Shown one piece after another: positions 1-9,104 of a DNA stretch of 37,517 nt. The position numbers and the translations under genes are program-made. The stretch spans positions 1 through 37,517 of the forward strand of contig JAGLWI010000008.1 in the NCBI GenBank assembly GCA_023133515.1, read 5' to 3'. Positions within the stretch are counted from its first letter, which is position 1. Every line of letters starts with the position of its first letter. Below the pieces are notes generated by a model. The model was not told the origin of the DNA, ran no database searches, and was given only the letters and a program-made list of their open reading frames with translations. Source of the stretch: Candidatus Babeliales bacterium (GTDB lineage Bacteria > Babelota > Babeliae > Babelales > UASB340).

Positions 1-38
1 TGTAGCTTTTTTTATATCCGAATCTTTTTATTTTTTAA

Positions 39-1970
39 TTACTCAGCGTTAACATCTATTGGATCATCTGGTTTTGTATTTGTTTTTTGTTGGTTTTGAT
101 TTTGGTCAGATGATGTTTGTTGATTTTCTTGTTTAGAAGATTTTTGCTGTGCTTTTGCTTGTTCTTCTTTATATAAAATTTCAGCTATTTTATGAGATGC
201 TTGCATAAGATCATCTGTTGTTTTTTGTAATGCTTTATCATCATTATCGTTTTCTTTTAATACTTTTTTAGCATCCTCTAAAGCTTTTTCTACTTTATTT
301 ACTTCTGCTATTGGAAGTTTTTCTTTATTCTCTTTTAATGTTTTTTCGATATTTAAAATCAAATTATCAAGATGATTACGTTTTTCTACAATTTCTTTTT
401 GTTTTTTATCCTTAGATTCGTGTTCTTTTGCTTGTTTTATAAGATTTTCTACTTCATCTTTTGATAGTCCAGAAGAGTTTGTAATTGTTATATTTTGTTC
501 TTTTCCTGTACCTTTATCTTTTGCTGAGACATTTACAATTCCGTTTGCATCAATATCAAATGTTACTTCAATTTGGGGAACTCCACGTGGTGCTGGTGGG
601 ATTTCACCTAATCGGAATTTTCCAAGAGTTTTATTGTCTTTTGCAAATTCTCGTTCACCTTGTACAACATGAATATCTACTGCTGTTTGATTTGTTTCTG
701 CTGTTGAGAATATTTGAGATTTTTTTGTTGGAATTGTTGTATTTTTCTCAATTAATTTTGTTGCTACTCCGCCTAAAGTTTCGATTCCTAGTGATAAAGG
801 TGTGACATCTAAAAGTAGAACATTAGTAACATCTCCAGCTAAAACTCCACCTTGAATTGCGGCTCCAACAGATACGACTTCATCAGGGTTTACAGATTTG
901 TTAGATTCTTTTCCAAAAAACTCTTTTATCATTTCTTGAACTTTAGGAATTCGTGTTGATCCTCCAACAAGAATTACTTCATTTATTTGATTTGCATTAA
1001 GACCAGAGTCTTTTAGAGCTTTTTTACATGGCTCAAAAAGTTTTTCAAAAAGATTAGAGCATAGGTTTTCTAATTTTGCTCTTGTAAGTTTTGTTGCCAA
1101 ATGTTTTGGCCCACTTGCGTCTGCGGTAATATAAGGTAAGTTTATTTCGGTTTCCGTTGTTGAAGAGAGTTCGATTTTTGCTTTTTCAGCAGCTTCTCTT
1201 AATCTTTGAAGTGCTATTTTATCTTTTGCAAGGTCAACAGCTTGATCTTTTTTAAATTCTTCTATTAGATAATTGATTATTTTTTGGTCAATATTGTCAC
1301 CTCCAAGAAGCGTATCTCCATTAGTTGACTTTACTTCTACAACACCATCTCCAACTTCTAAAATAGATATATCAAAAGTTCCTCCTCCAAAGTCGAAAAC
1401 AGCAATTGTTTCATTCTTTTTTTTGTCAAGACCATATGCAAGAGCAGCGGCAGTTGGTTCATTGATTATTCTTTTAACTTCTAAGCCAGCAATTATACCA
1501 GCGTCTTTAGTTGCTTGTCTTTGGGAATCATTAAAATATGCAGGGACAGTGATTACTGCTTGAGTTACTTTGTGGCCTAAATAATCTTCAGCGGCTTGTT
1601 TTAATTTTTGTAAAATTGCTGAAGAGATTTCTTGAGGTGTAAATTTTTTTTCATTTACTTTTATTACGATATCTTCATTTTTTCCTGATTCAAGTTTATA
1701 TGGGACATGAGTAATATCTTCTTTTGATAATGAAGAAATCTTACGTCCAATGTATCTTTTTGCAGAAAAAATTGTATTTTGAGGATTTGTAATTGCTTGA
1801 CGTTTTGCAACTGTTCCAACCAATCGCTTTCCATCTTTTGTAAAAGCTACGATAGAAGGAGTTGTGTTAGCTCCTTCTTGGTTGGCTATTACTTTGGCAG
1901 TTCCACCTTCCATAAATGATACAACAGAATTTGTTGTTCCTAGATCTATTCCTATAATTTTTTTTGACAT
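39..1970 (-). CDS. dnaK: Molecular chaperone DnaK (Hsp70)
   Basis: The 643-residue product is a full-length Hsp70 chaperone, which binds exposed hydrophobic peptides in the cytoplasm under ATP control with DnaJ and GrpE. The N-terminal ATPase domain starts with the phosphate-1 motif GIDLGTTNS (residues 7-15). The phosphate-2 motif DFGGGTFD and the adenosine motif [11 protein letters not shown] follow. The interdomain linker [13 protein letters not shown] leads into the substrate-binding domain and a helical lid rich in Lys and Glu. The tail is Gln/Asn-rich and ends in DDPIDVNAE rather than the usual acidic EEV-type end. The start is supported by AAGGAAA about 8 bases upstream of ATG. Neither dnaJ nor grpE is adjacent; the gene appears monocistronic within the window. 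No CIRCE operator is visible upstream. Confidence 0.98.
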   Translation of the reverse strand: MSKKIIGIDLGTTNSVVSFMEGGTAKVIANQEGANTTPSIVAFTKDGKRLVGTVAKRQAITNPQNTIFSAKRYIGRKISSLSKEDITHVPYKLESGKNEDIVIKVNEKKFTPQEISSAILQKLKQAAEDYLGHKVTQAVITVPAYFNDSQRQATKDAGIIAGLEVKRIINEPTAAALAYGLDKKKNETIAVFDFGGGTFDISILEVGDGVVEVKSTNGDTLLGGDNIDQKIINYLIEEFKKDQAVDLAKDKIALQRLREAAEKAKIELSSTTETEINLPYITADASGPKHLATKLTRAKLENLCSNLFEKLFEPCKKALKDSGLNANQINEVILVGGSTRIPKVQEMIKEFFGKESNKSVNPDEVVSVGAAIQGGVLAGDVTNVLLLDVTPLSLGIETLGGVATKLIEKNTTIPTKKSQIFSTAETNQTAVDIHVVQGEREFAKDNKTLGKFRLGEIPPAPRGVPQIEVTFDIDANGIVNVSAKDKGTGKEQNITITNSSGLSKDEVENLIKQAKEHESKDKKQKEIVEKRNHLDNLILNIEKTLKENKEKLPIAEVNKVEKALEDAKKVLKENDNDDKALQKTTDDLMQASHKIAEILYKEEQAKAQQKSSKQENQQTSSDQNQNQQKTNTKPDDPIDVNAE

Positions 1971-2157
1971 ATCTTTTTTCCTTAAAATATAATTTTACTT
2001 AACTAGACTAAAATTTACTTGTATCACAAATTGAATAATTTCTAGATAATGCCTTACCGGAGGGTCATAATATCAAATAAATTTTCAACTTTTTATTTTA
2101 CAACGACTAACAATATATTAGTCTTACAATGTAGACATGTCAAGTGATTTTTTAGAA

Positions 2158-2182
2158 AATCTGAGCATAATTGGCTCAGATT
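2158..2182 (-). terminator. Hairpin, possible minus-strand terminator
   Basis: The arms AATCTGAGC (2158-2166) and GCTCAGATT (2174-2182) pair perfectly around a 7-base loop. Read on the minus strand, the stem is followed by TTTTCTAAAAAA, a short T-run. The nearest minus-strand gene ends 900 bases upstream at 3080, so the transcript it would end is unclear. Confidence 0.35.
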
Positions 2183-2436
2183 GTATTATGACGAGGATTT
2201 AGGTTTAAAGATGCCAAAATTTATAGTTTTTTGTTTGGAAAATAGAGGGTTTTAAAGCTTTTAGATAAAATTATGTCGGATAAATCATTTTTATGTAAAG
2301 CTTTTGACGTTTTCAAACTTTAAAGAATTATTAAAATTTGAAAGAAAATTAGGCAATTTTTGTTATAGGATATTGTTTATATAGGGCTTTATTTTACAAT
2401 TTGGTTTGAATTTTGCAAGTTTTTACTCCGTCTTCC

Positions 2437-2524
2437 AAACCCTGCTTTTTGCTACGATGCTAGATAGCATTGCAAGTGGGCTATTGGGTATGTTAAGAAT
2501 GTGATTTTTAATAGAGCAGGGTTT
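2437..2524. repeat. 88 bp element bounded by 10 bp inverted repeats
   Basis: AAACCCTGCT (2437-2446) and AGCAGGGTTT (2515-2524) are perfect inverted repeats; one more outer C-G pair extends them. Inside lies a tight palindrome, ATGCTA-GA-TAGCAT (2457-2470). The element is more GC-rich than its surroundings. It could be a structured RNA or the relic of a miniature mobile element; no target-site duplication is obvious. Confidence 0.5.
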
Positions 2525-2542
2525 GTTGACTACGTAATTTTT

Positions 2543-2572
2543 TTAGAATTAGAATTAGAATTAGAATTAGAA
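2543..2572. repeat. Hexanucleotide tandem repeat, 5 x TTAGAA
   Basis: Five uninterrupted TTAGAA units lie in non-coding DNA just downstream of the 88 bp inverted-repeat element. This is a likely replication-slippage tract. Confidence 0.9.
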
Positions 2573-2885
2573 AAGGAATAACAAAATTGATATTGATATT
2601 AAGGGATAGGGATAAGAAGTTAGGGAGTTATTAATCTTCTAATACGTAAATGGTTATTAAGGAAATTAATATTGATATTGATACTGACGAAGCAAGAAAC
2701 AAATAAACCATTTAGAAAGAACTTTAAAATATTAACAATTCGTTAACCATGAATATTTGTAATGTTTAATGTTTTGTTTTGTTATGATATCAAATATAAT
2801 GTTCTAAAAAAAGAAAAAGAGATTGTACACCATAAAAGAGGGGATCTTATTTATATATAACCACTTTAGACTTCTTTTAACAATA

Positions 2886-2953
2886 AACCAATAAACGTCA
2901 TTTTCATATTTAAAGTAACACAACCAATAAACGTCATATTTTATATTTAAAGT
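2886..2953. repeat. Pair of about 31 bp direct repeats
   Basis: The unit AACCAATAAACGTCAT followed by TATTTAAAGT appears at 2886-2916 and again at 2922-2953, a 36-37 bp period. Only the AT-rich centre differs. With just two units and no Cas genes this is not a CRISPR array. Confidence 0.8.
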
Positions 2954-3079
2954 TAAAAAACATTTAATTTCTTTATTTTTTAATATTTATATTTTTTTGA
3001 AATAGTTTGAAAATCGTATAAAATTTAAAAAACCAAAAAGGAGAAGTACGGGGCCACGGGGTTTATGGCCAAACATTTC

Positions 3080-3691
3080 TTAGGATAATTTAGTTGGTCT
3101 CATTTTTGTTTTTTGATTAGTGTTTTTTTTAGTTATTTTGATTTGTTTTATCAGATTTCTTTTTTTATCGTTTAGTTGTTGAATTTCGTTGTGATAAACA
3201 ATAGCAATTTTATTATATTTGATTGAAAATTCTTTAATTTTTTCTTCCAAGGGTTTAATTGTTTTTTTGTAGTCTTGATTGTTTTTGAATCTTGCTATGA
3301 GTTCTTTTGTTTGATTTACGGTATTTAGCCTTTCTTCTTGTTCCATTTTATTATTGTTTAGATTTTTTCTTTTTTCTATAATTTGATTGTTTATTTCTTT
3401 TAATAGTGCATTATTTTGGATGATTTTTTTTATTTCCATGCTTGCAAATTTTGCCTTTTCCTGGATTTGTTTTTGTAGGTTTATAAGTCGTAAATCATTG
3501 GCTTTAAGGATCGTTTTTTCTTTGATTTGTTTGGATATGTTTGCAAGTTGTGATTTTAGATTTTTTGGTGATGTTATAGTCGTTTTTATTTGTCTGTTTT
3601 TTTTATCAGGATTATATTTTTTACAAAACCATTTACATCCACTGATTAATGTTAAATTGATTATAATAATTGGTATTATTAATTTTTTCAT
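3080..3691 (-). CDS. Predicted lipoprotein with long coiled coil
   Basis: The 203-residue product begins MKKLIIP, runs through a hydrophobic stretch and reaches the lipobox LISGC, so it should be lipidated and exported. The mature part is very rich in Lys, Asn, Gln and Ile with heptad-like spacing, which predicts an extended coiled coil; no enzymatic motif is visible. An in-frame ATG 14 codons upstream (3733) exists, but I chose 3691 because AGGAG lies 8 bases before it and because the lipobox is then correctly placed. It lies 35 bases downstream of the flippase-like gene and probably shares its transcript. I do not recognise a family. Confidence 0.8.
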   Translation of the reverse strand: MKKLIIPIIIINLTLISGCKWFCKKYNPDKKNRQIKTTITSPKNLKSQLANISKQIKEKTILKANDLRLINLQKQIQEKAKFASMEIKKIIQNNALLKEINNQIIEKRKNLNNNKMEQEERLNTVNQTKELIARFKNNQDYKKTIKPLEEKIKEFSIKYNKIAIVYHNEIQQLNDKKRNLIKQIKITKKNTNQKTKMRPTKLS

Positions 3692-3726
3692 ACAGAATTC
3701 TCCTTTTTTATCGATTAAATATTTCT

Positions 3727-5100
3727 TTAACATAGTTTATTTAAATAATAAAAAAAGAGAATAGAAATTACAAAATATGAAATAAGATAAGTTTTGTTAA
3801 TAGAGAAGTTTGGTTTGATTTTCCATATTGAATAAGCAGTTATGCTAATTAAAGAAAAACTTACAATTTTTATTAACATTATAATTAAAAGTGTTGCAAA
3901 TGGTGAATATAATGAATTTGAAAGTATTATTCCATAAAATAAAGTGAATTCAAATAATTTTAGTAGAAATAGCTTTCCGCTATGTTCCTGAATGATATAA
4001 AATTGTTCATATATTAAAAAGAAGTATTCGCTTAAGGAAATAAATAGAAAAAGAACTGCTAATGAGAGGGTTGCTTGCGATACTGAATGATAACCTTTTA
4101 AGGCTATTAGATTTTTGTAATTGATTAGTAAAAATATTGCAATTGGATAGATTACAATATTTAGTTTTTGAAAAAGTAATTTGAAGGCTTCTCTTTTTAT
4201 TTTCATTGTTGCGGATTTTAAATTAGCAATCATGGCATTTCCTGAAAAGATTATGGTAGTTGTCATTATTGCTTTTATAGATTCTGCTATATGATTAGCA
4301 AGATTAAAAACTCCTGCGATACTTAGACCAAATTTTGCGGCAAAAAAAGGTGTTAGAAAGTTTCCTGTAAAAAAATTTTTACTTACATGTATTGAATAAT
4401 TAAAAAATCGTATTTTTAAAATCTTTTTTAATAGATTTGCAGGATATATCAATGGTTCTTGTGGTAGATTATTGTGATATCTAATTAATAAAAAGATAAA
4501 TATAATAACGCAAACTATAGAATTTAATAGATAAGGCATAAATATTAAGTTTGTTGTCATTCTAAAGTTTAAGAAAAGATATGGAATCCATACAGTTGTT
4601 AAATATAGAATCATTAAAATTGTTTCTGTTATTACTGTGATTCGACTCATAAAAACATTATGAAAAAATCTTCTAAAAAATATTCGTATACTTTCAAAAA
4701 TAATTATGAGTGGAATTAGGTATATAAATGGTGATTTTGTGTTTTGTAAAAAACTTTTTGAGTAAAAATAGGTTGCACAAAATGCGCTTAAAGTAATTAT
4801 TAATATTTGTGGAAGAAGATAAATTTTGATGAATATTTTTTTAAAATTATTTTTGTTTTTTGTGAAAATATTTAAAAAAGTAGGAAGAGAATAACAAAGA
4901 CCAAAATCTGTTAAATAAATTATAAGATAGATTATTGAGAAAATGCTTCCCATCAGGCCATACAAAGAGCTTTCCATTGTCTTTAGTAAAAAGGTTTGAT
5001 GCAAAATTTTTGAAAGTTCGTATATGATACTTCCGCAAATGCTCCATCTAAAGCCAGAAGAGAATTTTTTTGTAATTTTTTTATGTTCTGTATTTGGCAT
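3727..5100 (-). CDS. Polysaccharide flippase-like multi-spanning membrane protein
   Basis: The 457-residue product has roughly a dozen hydrophobic segments with short basic loops. The N-terminus (FSSGFRWSICGSIIYE, then LYGLMGSIFSIIYLI) resembles the oligosaccharide flippase (Wzx/MurJ-MATE) superfamily, whose members move lipid-linked sugars across the inner membrane. The assignment rests on topology and the N-terminal pattern; no glycosyltransferase lies alongside to confirm the substrate. The start is the only good ATG; its ribosome site is weak. It precedes the lipoprotein gene in the same direction with 35 bases between them, so the two are likely co-transcribed. Confidence 0.7.
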   Translation of the reverse strand: MPNTEHKKITKKFSSGFRWSICGSIIYELSKILHQTFLLKTMESSLYGLMGSIFSIIYLIIYLTDFGLCYSLPTFLNIFTKNKNNFKKIFIKIYLLPQILIITLSAFCATYFYSKSFLQNTKSPFIYLIPLIIIFESIRIFFRRFFHNVFMSRITVITETILMILYLTTVWIPYLFLNFRMTTNLIFMPYLLNSIVCVIIFIFLLIRYHNNLPQEPLIYPANLLKKILKIRFFNYSIHVSKNFFTGNFLTPFFAAKFGLSIAGVFNLANHIAESIKAIMTTTIIFSGNAMIANLKSATMKIKREAFKLLFQKLNIVIYPIAIFLLINYKNLIALKGYHSVSQATLSLAVLFLFISLSEYFFLIYEQFYIIQEHSGKLFLLKLFEFTLFYGIILSNSLYSPFATLLIIMLIKIVSFSLISITAYSIWKIKPNFSINKTYLISYFVISILFFYYLNKLC

Positions 5101-5442
5101 GTTTTTGTATTTTAAATGTGTCTTAAATATGATGAAAAATAATTTTTATATTCATTATATCTTTTAAGCAAATATATGTAAAAAGCATATTTAGATTTGC
5201 TTCTTTTGAAAATGTCTACTGAATCGGGTTTTTAATTAGTAGATTTTAAATTTTTGAAATAAGAGAAGATTTTAAGGTTGGCTGAATAGGAAATCAAGAA
5301 ATACTTACTAAATGGCTTTTAGGGGCTATTTTGTGTTTTGACGCTGAATTGATTGAATTGATGATAGTTTTGCGAGGCATGAAATTATAATTTTCATATT
5401 TTTAAATATTTTTATTTTTACGCTACATTAAAAAATTAATAC

Positions 5443-5472
5443 TTGTAATTTGTGTCTTTAATTTGCTATTTT
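5443..5472 (+). promoter_or_regulatory. Candidate promoter of LRR-1
   Basis: TTGTAA (5443-5448) and TATTTT (5467-5472) are separated by 18 bases, and the -10 is preceded by TGC, an extended -10 pattern. Start of transcription near 5479 would put the 5486 hairpin at the very 5' end of the mRNA. Confidence 0.35.
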
Positions 5473-5485
5473 TAAATTAAAGAAT

Positions 5486-5505
5486 AACCTTTTGAAGGTT
5501 TTTTG
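5486..5505 (+). promoter_or_regulatory. Terminator-like hairpin in the LRR-1 leader
   Basis: AACCTT-TTG-AAGGTT is a perfect 6 bp stem followed at once by TTTTG and, shortly after, TATTTTT. It sits about 45 bases before the LRR-1 start codon, with no plus-strand gene upstream, so attenuation or 5' mRNA protection is more likely than ending an upstream transcript. Confidence 0.4.
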
Positions 5506-5543
5506 TATTTTTATAGCTTTAAACATTAAAAAAGGTGGAAAAA

Positions 5544-7724
5544 ATGAAACTATTTTGTAATTTATTAAAAATAGCAGCTGTTTTACTGCTATTACCGGGT
5601 TTTTTTTGTAAGTTGAAGCCTATGGTAGAAGAACCTCCTCAATTTATAAAAGAAATATCTCCAAAAGAAGTTTTATATAGAAAAACTGTTAATTTGTGTA
5701 GAGAAACTTTAGCAAAAATTCAGAATAGAAGAAAAGTACACGAGGAAATAGCCAAAGAAATTTCAAAAGAAGTAGTTGATGATTTTAAAGAGTTTTTTAA
5801 AAGATTTAGTTTTGGGTTTGAGCGTTTTGAACAAACAGAAAAAGAGTCAAAAGAGGAGTTAAAAGAGATTTCAAATATTGTTAAAATTGCCTTTGATGAA
5901 GCTTGTTTTATAAAATTTGCCCAATATTTGAAAGACGAAAAAAAAGAAAAGATAGCAATTTTGAGGAAACAATTGTCACCTTCTTTATATACTCAGGTAT
6001 TAGAAGAGTATTATTGCAGATTTAAAGAGAATTATAGAGTAGAAAAGCTTGAAGAGTTTCTTAAGAAGTACTTGAAAGATAAAAAAATTTTAACTAAAGA
6101 TGGAAAAACTCTAGATTTTACCAAAAAACTTAATGTCATGAGATTGATGCAGAAGGGTTTTTTACCAATATTATCAAAATTACCTGGAGTTGATCCTATT
6201 GAATCATTGGATGTAAACGAAGAAGATATTTATCTTGAAAAGCATTATAGCTACTATAGGAAGTTGTTGGCTAATGCTGATGATGAATATGCTAAAGAAT
6301 ATGCAAAACATACTGATTTAAATATTTTTTTTGATGATATTCCATATTGTTTATTCAAAAATCTTCTTGTTAAAGAAATACATAATTATGCTCAGTGGGT
6401 TTTACAACAAGATAATAAACAAGAGTTATTTAATAAGACCCCGGAAGGAATCTTAAAGGTGGCAATTAGATTAATTTCACGACCTGGGCAAATTCGATTC
6501 AATACAAATATTATTGATTTGACCAAAATAAAAGAAATGATAAAACAAGCAAAAGATATTAATAACCTATATTTAGAAAGAATTACAATAAGAGATCAAA
6601 ATTCAATTACTCACCAAAAATTAAAAAACTATATTATTGCATTACTTCCTATTCTCTGTCCAAACCTACAAATATTAAATCTTTTTTTTAATGACTTAAA
6701 ATTTCTCCCGAAAGAAATTGGAAATCTTTCTAACCTACAAGAACTGCATCTTTCTGAGAACAAATTAGAATTTCTCCCGAAAGAAATTGGAAATCTTTCT
6801 AACCTTCAAATGCTAAATATTTCTAAAAACAAATTAACATCTCTCCCCCCTGAAATTGGAAATCTTTCTAGTCTTCAAAACCTATCTCTTTCTAATAATG
6901 AATTAAAATTTCTCCCGAAAGAAATTGGAAATCTTTCTAACCTTCTAGGGCTATGGCTTGAAAAAAACAAATTAACATCTCTCTCCCCTGAAATTGAAAA
7001 TCTTTCTAACCTTCAAAGGTTATATATTTCTGAGAACGAATTAGAATCTCTCCCAAAAGAAATTGGAAATCTTTCTAACCTTCAAATGCTAAATATTTAT
7101 AAGAACAAATTAGAATTTCTCCCAAAAGAAATTGGAAATCTTTCTAACCTTCAAATGCTAAATATTTATAAAAACAAATTAACATCTCTCCCCCCTGAAA
7201 TTGGAAATCTTTCTAGTCTTCAAGACCTATATATTTCTAAGAACAAATTAAAATTTCTTCCGAAAGAAATTGGAAATCTTTCTAACCTTCAAATGCTAAA
7301 TATTTATAAAAACAAATTAACATCTCTCCCGAAAGAAATTGGAAATCTTTCTAGTCTTCAAACCCTATCTCTTTCTAATAATGAATTAAAATCTCTCCCA
7401 AAAGAAATTGGAAATCTTTCTAACCTTCAAATATTGTATATTTCTGAGAACGAATTAGAATCTCTCCCGAAAGAAATTGGAAATCTTTCTAGCCTTCAAA
7501 ACCTATCTCTTTCTAATAATGAATTAAAATTTCTCCCGAAAGAAATTGGAAAACTTTCTAACCTTCTAGGGCTATGGCTTGAAAATAACAAATTAACATC
7601 TTTTCCCCCTGAAATTGGAAATCTTAAGAAACTAGAAATTCTAATTATTGATAAAGAGCTGTATGAAAAGATAAAAGATGAATTACCAGATAAATTGAAA
7701 AAGATAGTGGAAAAAACGTTGTAA
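5544..7724 (+). CDS. Secreted leucine-rich repeat protein LRR-1
   Basis: The 726-residue product starts with a signal-peptide-like stretch (MKLFCNLLKIAAVLLLLPG). Residues 30-375 form a charged helical region whose end closely matches LRR-2 (35525-37435): both carry the DxIPYC-FKN-LVKEI motif and PEGILK-IRLIS-PGQ. From about residue 378 come 13 full 23-residue repeats of the form LPKEIGNLSNLQxLxIS-N-L plus a shorter terminal one, a solenoid that normally binds proteins. The ATG at 5544 is preferred over an in-frame GTG at 5535 because AAAGGTGG lies 5 bases before it. The repeats are nearly identical in DNA. It is presumably an exported host- or surface-interaction factor; that role is inferred. 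Confidence 0.9.
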   Translation: MKLFCNLLKIAAVLLLLPGFFCKLKPMVEEPPQFIKEISPKEVLYRKTVNLCRETLAKIQNRRKVHEEIAKEISKEVVDDFKEFFKRFSFGFERFEQTEKESKEELKEISNIVKIAFDEACFIKFAQYLKDEKKEKIAILRKQLSPSLYTQVLEEYYCRFKENYRVEKLEEFLKKYLKDKKILTKDGKTLDFTKKLNVMRLMQKGFLPILSKLPGVDPIESLDVNEEDIYLEKHYSYYRKLLANADDEYAKEYAKHTDLNIFFDDIPYCLFKNLLVKEIHNYAQWVLQQDNKQELFNKTPEGILKVAIRLISRPGQIRFNTNIIDLTKIKEMIKQAKDINNLYLERITIRDQNSITHQKLKNYIIALLPILCPNLQILNLFFNDLKFLPKEIGNLSNLQELHLSENKLEFLPKEIGNLSNLQMLNISKNKLTSLPPEIGNLSSLQNLSLSNNELKFLPKEIGNLSNLLGLWLEKNKLTSLSPEIENLSNLQRLYISENELESLPKEIGNLSNLQMLNIYKNKLEFLPKEIGNLSNLQMLNIYKNKLTSLPPEIGNLSSLQDLYISKNKLKFLPKEIGNLSNLQMLNIYKNKLTSLPKEIGNLSSLQTLSLSNNELKSLPKEIGNLSNLQILYISENELESLPKEIGNLSSLQNLSLSNNELKFLPKEIGKLSNLLGLWLENNKLTSFPPEIGNLKKLEILIIDKELYEKIKDELPDKLKKIVEKTL
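6700..7625 (+). repeat. 69 bp coding tandem repeats of LRR-1
   Basis: About 13 units of 69 bp encode the 23-residue leucine-rich repeats. The core GAAATTGGAAATCTTTCTAA is nearly invariant. Longer blocks recur (units 2-3 match 7-8, units 3-4 match 12-13), which points to recent unequal recombination or gene conversion within the array. Confidence 0.85.
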
Positions 7725-7865
7725 TAAAAAATAGAAATTTAGGAAGTTAGTACACTAGTTTTCCCATTCCAACAATATAAACTAAGTAAATTACATAAAC
7801 TATTTATTTTTTGTATGATTTTATAATACTCTAATATTGATAATAAGAGGGAAAAGAGGGGGCGA

Positions 7866-7915
7866 AAGGTTTGTAGGAAATCTTAAAAAGATTTTTTACA
7901 AACCTTATTTTTTAT
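7866..7915 (+). terminator. Strong intrinsic terminator after LRR-1
   Basis: AAGGTTTGTA (7866-7875) pairs with TACAAACCTT (7897-7906). An inner stem AAATCTT/AAGATTT extends it, and the whole is followed by ATTTTTT. It lies 141 bases after the LRR-1 stop. Confidence 0.8.
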
Positions 7916-7953
7916 ATATAAAGAGATTTTTTGATTTTGTAAAGAATTTATAT

Positions 7954-8391
7954 TTATATGTTTTTTATAAATGACTTTTGATATGTTTTTATGTCTTTTT
8001 TAATCTGATCAATTTGAGGTTTGTCAATAAGATTTTCTATTTTATTTTCCGATGCCTTTTGTTCTATTAAATTCAATCTTTTTTTAATTATTCCTATTAA
8101 GTTTGAAAGTTGTGATTTATCTTTGTTTGCTTGAGATAGCAAAAAAGTTTGTTCTTCAATATGGGAATTAAGTTTTTCTACTAAAGCAAGAATATTTTTT
8201 TGTTGTTTGTTGGAAGGTAAATCTTCTACTTCGGTTTCGTTTGAAATAACTGCAATAGTTTTTAATGGTTTCCTGTCTATTTGTCTTTTTTTTATAAATG
8301 TTGAAGTTATTATAAAAGATGAGATAACAAAGATTACAGCCAATATTCTTAATATCAATTCTTTTATGGGAAAATTATTAAAATTTATCAT
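7954..8391 (-). CDS. Small membrane-anchored coiled-coil protein
   Basis: The 145-residue product has one N-terminal membrane segment (about residues 10-32, ILRILAVIFVISSFIITS) followed by a basic KKRQ stretch, so the short N-terminus is probably cytoplasmic and the rest exported. Residues 60-140 are rich in Lys, Gln, Glu, Leu and Ile, predicting a coiled coil. I see no family signature. The ribosome site is weak. The gene stands alone between LRR-1 and a 0.7 kb gap and is opposite in direction to both neighbours; it could be a spurious frame, though the ordered membrane and coiled-coil layout argues for a real gene. Confidence 0.6.
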   Translation of the reverse strand: MINFNNFPIKELILRILAVIFVISSFIITSTFIKKRQIDRKPLKTIAVISNETEVEDLPSNKQQKNILALVEKLNSHIEEQTFLLSQANKDKSQLSNLIGIIKKRLNLIEQKASENKIENLIDKPQIDQIKKDIKTYQKSFIKNI

Positions 8392-8740
8392 TTTTATCTT
8401 TATTAATTTTATATTTATACGATTTTTTTACTTTATGTCCTTATATAAAGGATAGTATTAAATAATCATATAATCAAATGCATATGGTATGAATTAACGT
8501 TTATTTATTAATAGAAGTTTGCTTGTTTTCCGACCTGTCCTCTGAAGCTTGAAGAACGTAGTGGGAAGTTTTAGCATAAGACATGATGTTTAGAAAAAGA
8601 TATTGGAAAAGTAATATTTAGGTTTGAGGTTATTTTGTTAGTATTGTTGGAATAAATGAAAATACAATTAAATGTTATATTCAAAATCAAAGAGGTGAAG
8701 AAGAAAAAGAGAGAGATAATTAAGAATTTGGAAAGAAGTC

Positions 8741-8777
8741 TAATAATATTATTGTTAGGCTTCTTTCTTTAAAGCCA
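8741..8777 (+). terminator. Orphan 17 bp terminator hairpin
   Basis: The stem begins GAAAGAAGTCTAAT and closes with GTTAGGCTTCTTTC. It pairs along 17 positions counting two G-U pairs, around an ATT loop, and is followed by TTTA. No plus-strand gene lies between the LRR-1 terminator (7866) and this site, so the transcript it ends is unknown; positions are good to a few bases. Confidence 0.6.
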
Positions 8778-8873
8778 TCGACAATGTTGGTGGTGCTTTA
8801 TTAGTATTTAGAAAAAAATATGAAAATTTTTATAATTTAAAAAATGTTAAAAAACACTGTTATTTAGTTTGAT

Positions 8874-8903
8874 TTGAGTAAAAAATAGTTTTTCTGGTAT
8901 TAT
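8874..8903 (+). promoter_or_regulatory. Candidate promoter of the carD run
   Basis: TTGAGT (8874-8879) and TATTAT (8898-8903) are 18 bases apart. It lies about 200 bases upstream of carD, the first gene of a long co-directional run, and downstream of the orphan terminator. Confidence 0.4.
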
Positions 8904-9104
8904 AAAAAAGTGTTATAAAGATTTTTTAATTTTTGGGGAAAACAACAGGATGATTGAAAATCTTTTTTTCAAGAGGATGAAGAGTAATTATTTATATTCT
9001 GTTTATATGATATTGTCTATAATTCTTTTTTTCAATATGGGGGTCTATGTTGCTTTGATTTGATTATGTTGGAATAAAAACTTGAGCTACCGAAAGGGGT
9101 TTGC

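Larger units (their letters stand above)
1971..3079. other. 1.1 kb non-coding gap between dnaK and the lipoprotein gene
   Basis: No convincing coding frame is seen. The gap holds a 9 bp-arm hairpin (2158-2182), an 88 bp inverted-repeat element (2437-2524), five TTAGAA repeats (2543-2572) and a pair of direct repeats (2886-2953), each listed separately. The remainder is low-complexity AT-rich sequence with GATATT-type runs around 2590-2690. It must also contain the dnaK promoter on the minus strand, which I could not assign confidently. Confidence 0.7.
5101..5543. other. Divergent intergenic region upstream of LRR-1
   Basis: No coding frame is seen. The segment separates a minus-strand gene from the plus-strand LRR-1 gene, so it should hold promoters for both. 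It contains a small direct repeat TGAATTGAT x2 near 5345-5362, a candidate LRR-1 promoter (5443-5472) and a leader hairpin (5486-5500). Confidence 0.6.
8392..9104. other. 0.7 kb intergenic region upstream of carD
   Basis: No credible gene is seen. It contains an AAGCTT-centred GC-richer patch (8528-8566), an orphan terminator hairpin (8741-8777), a second imperfect hairpin (AAAGC...GCTTT, 8774-8802) and a candidate carD promoter (8874-8903). Confidence 0.6.

Noticed and set aside
2055-2095. Sigma-32-like heat-shock promoter for dnaK (GTTGAAA and CCCTCC on the minus strand)
   Set aside because: The spacing of 18 is too long and the -10 match is partial; no CIRCE operator was found either.
3047-3075. 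Fifth member of the palindrome family, GGCCA...TGGCC at 3054-3075
   Set aside because: Arms are only 5 bp, the 9-base loop differs from GTRAC and the downstream CTCCCC stretch is missing; it may still be a weak terminator for the lipoprotein gene.
6700-7625. CRISPR-like regularly spaced repeats
   Set aside because: The 69 bp period is the leucine-rich repeat coding unit in one open frame; no Cas genes are present. The pair at 2886-2953 has only two units.
8656-8772. 38-codon ORF upstream of carD
   Set aside because: No ribosome site; its end is the terminator hairpin itself and the composition is unremarkable.
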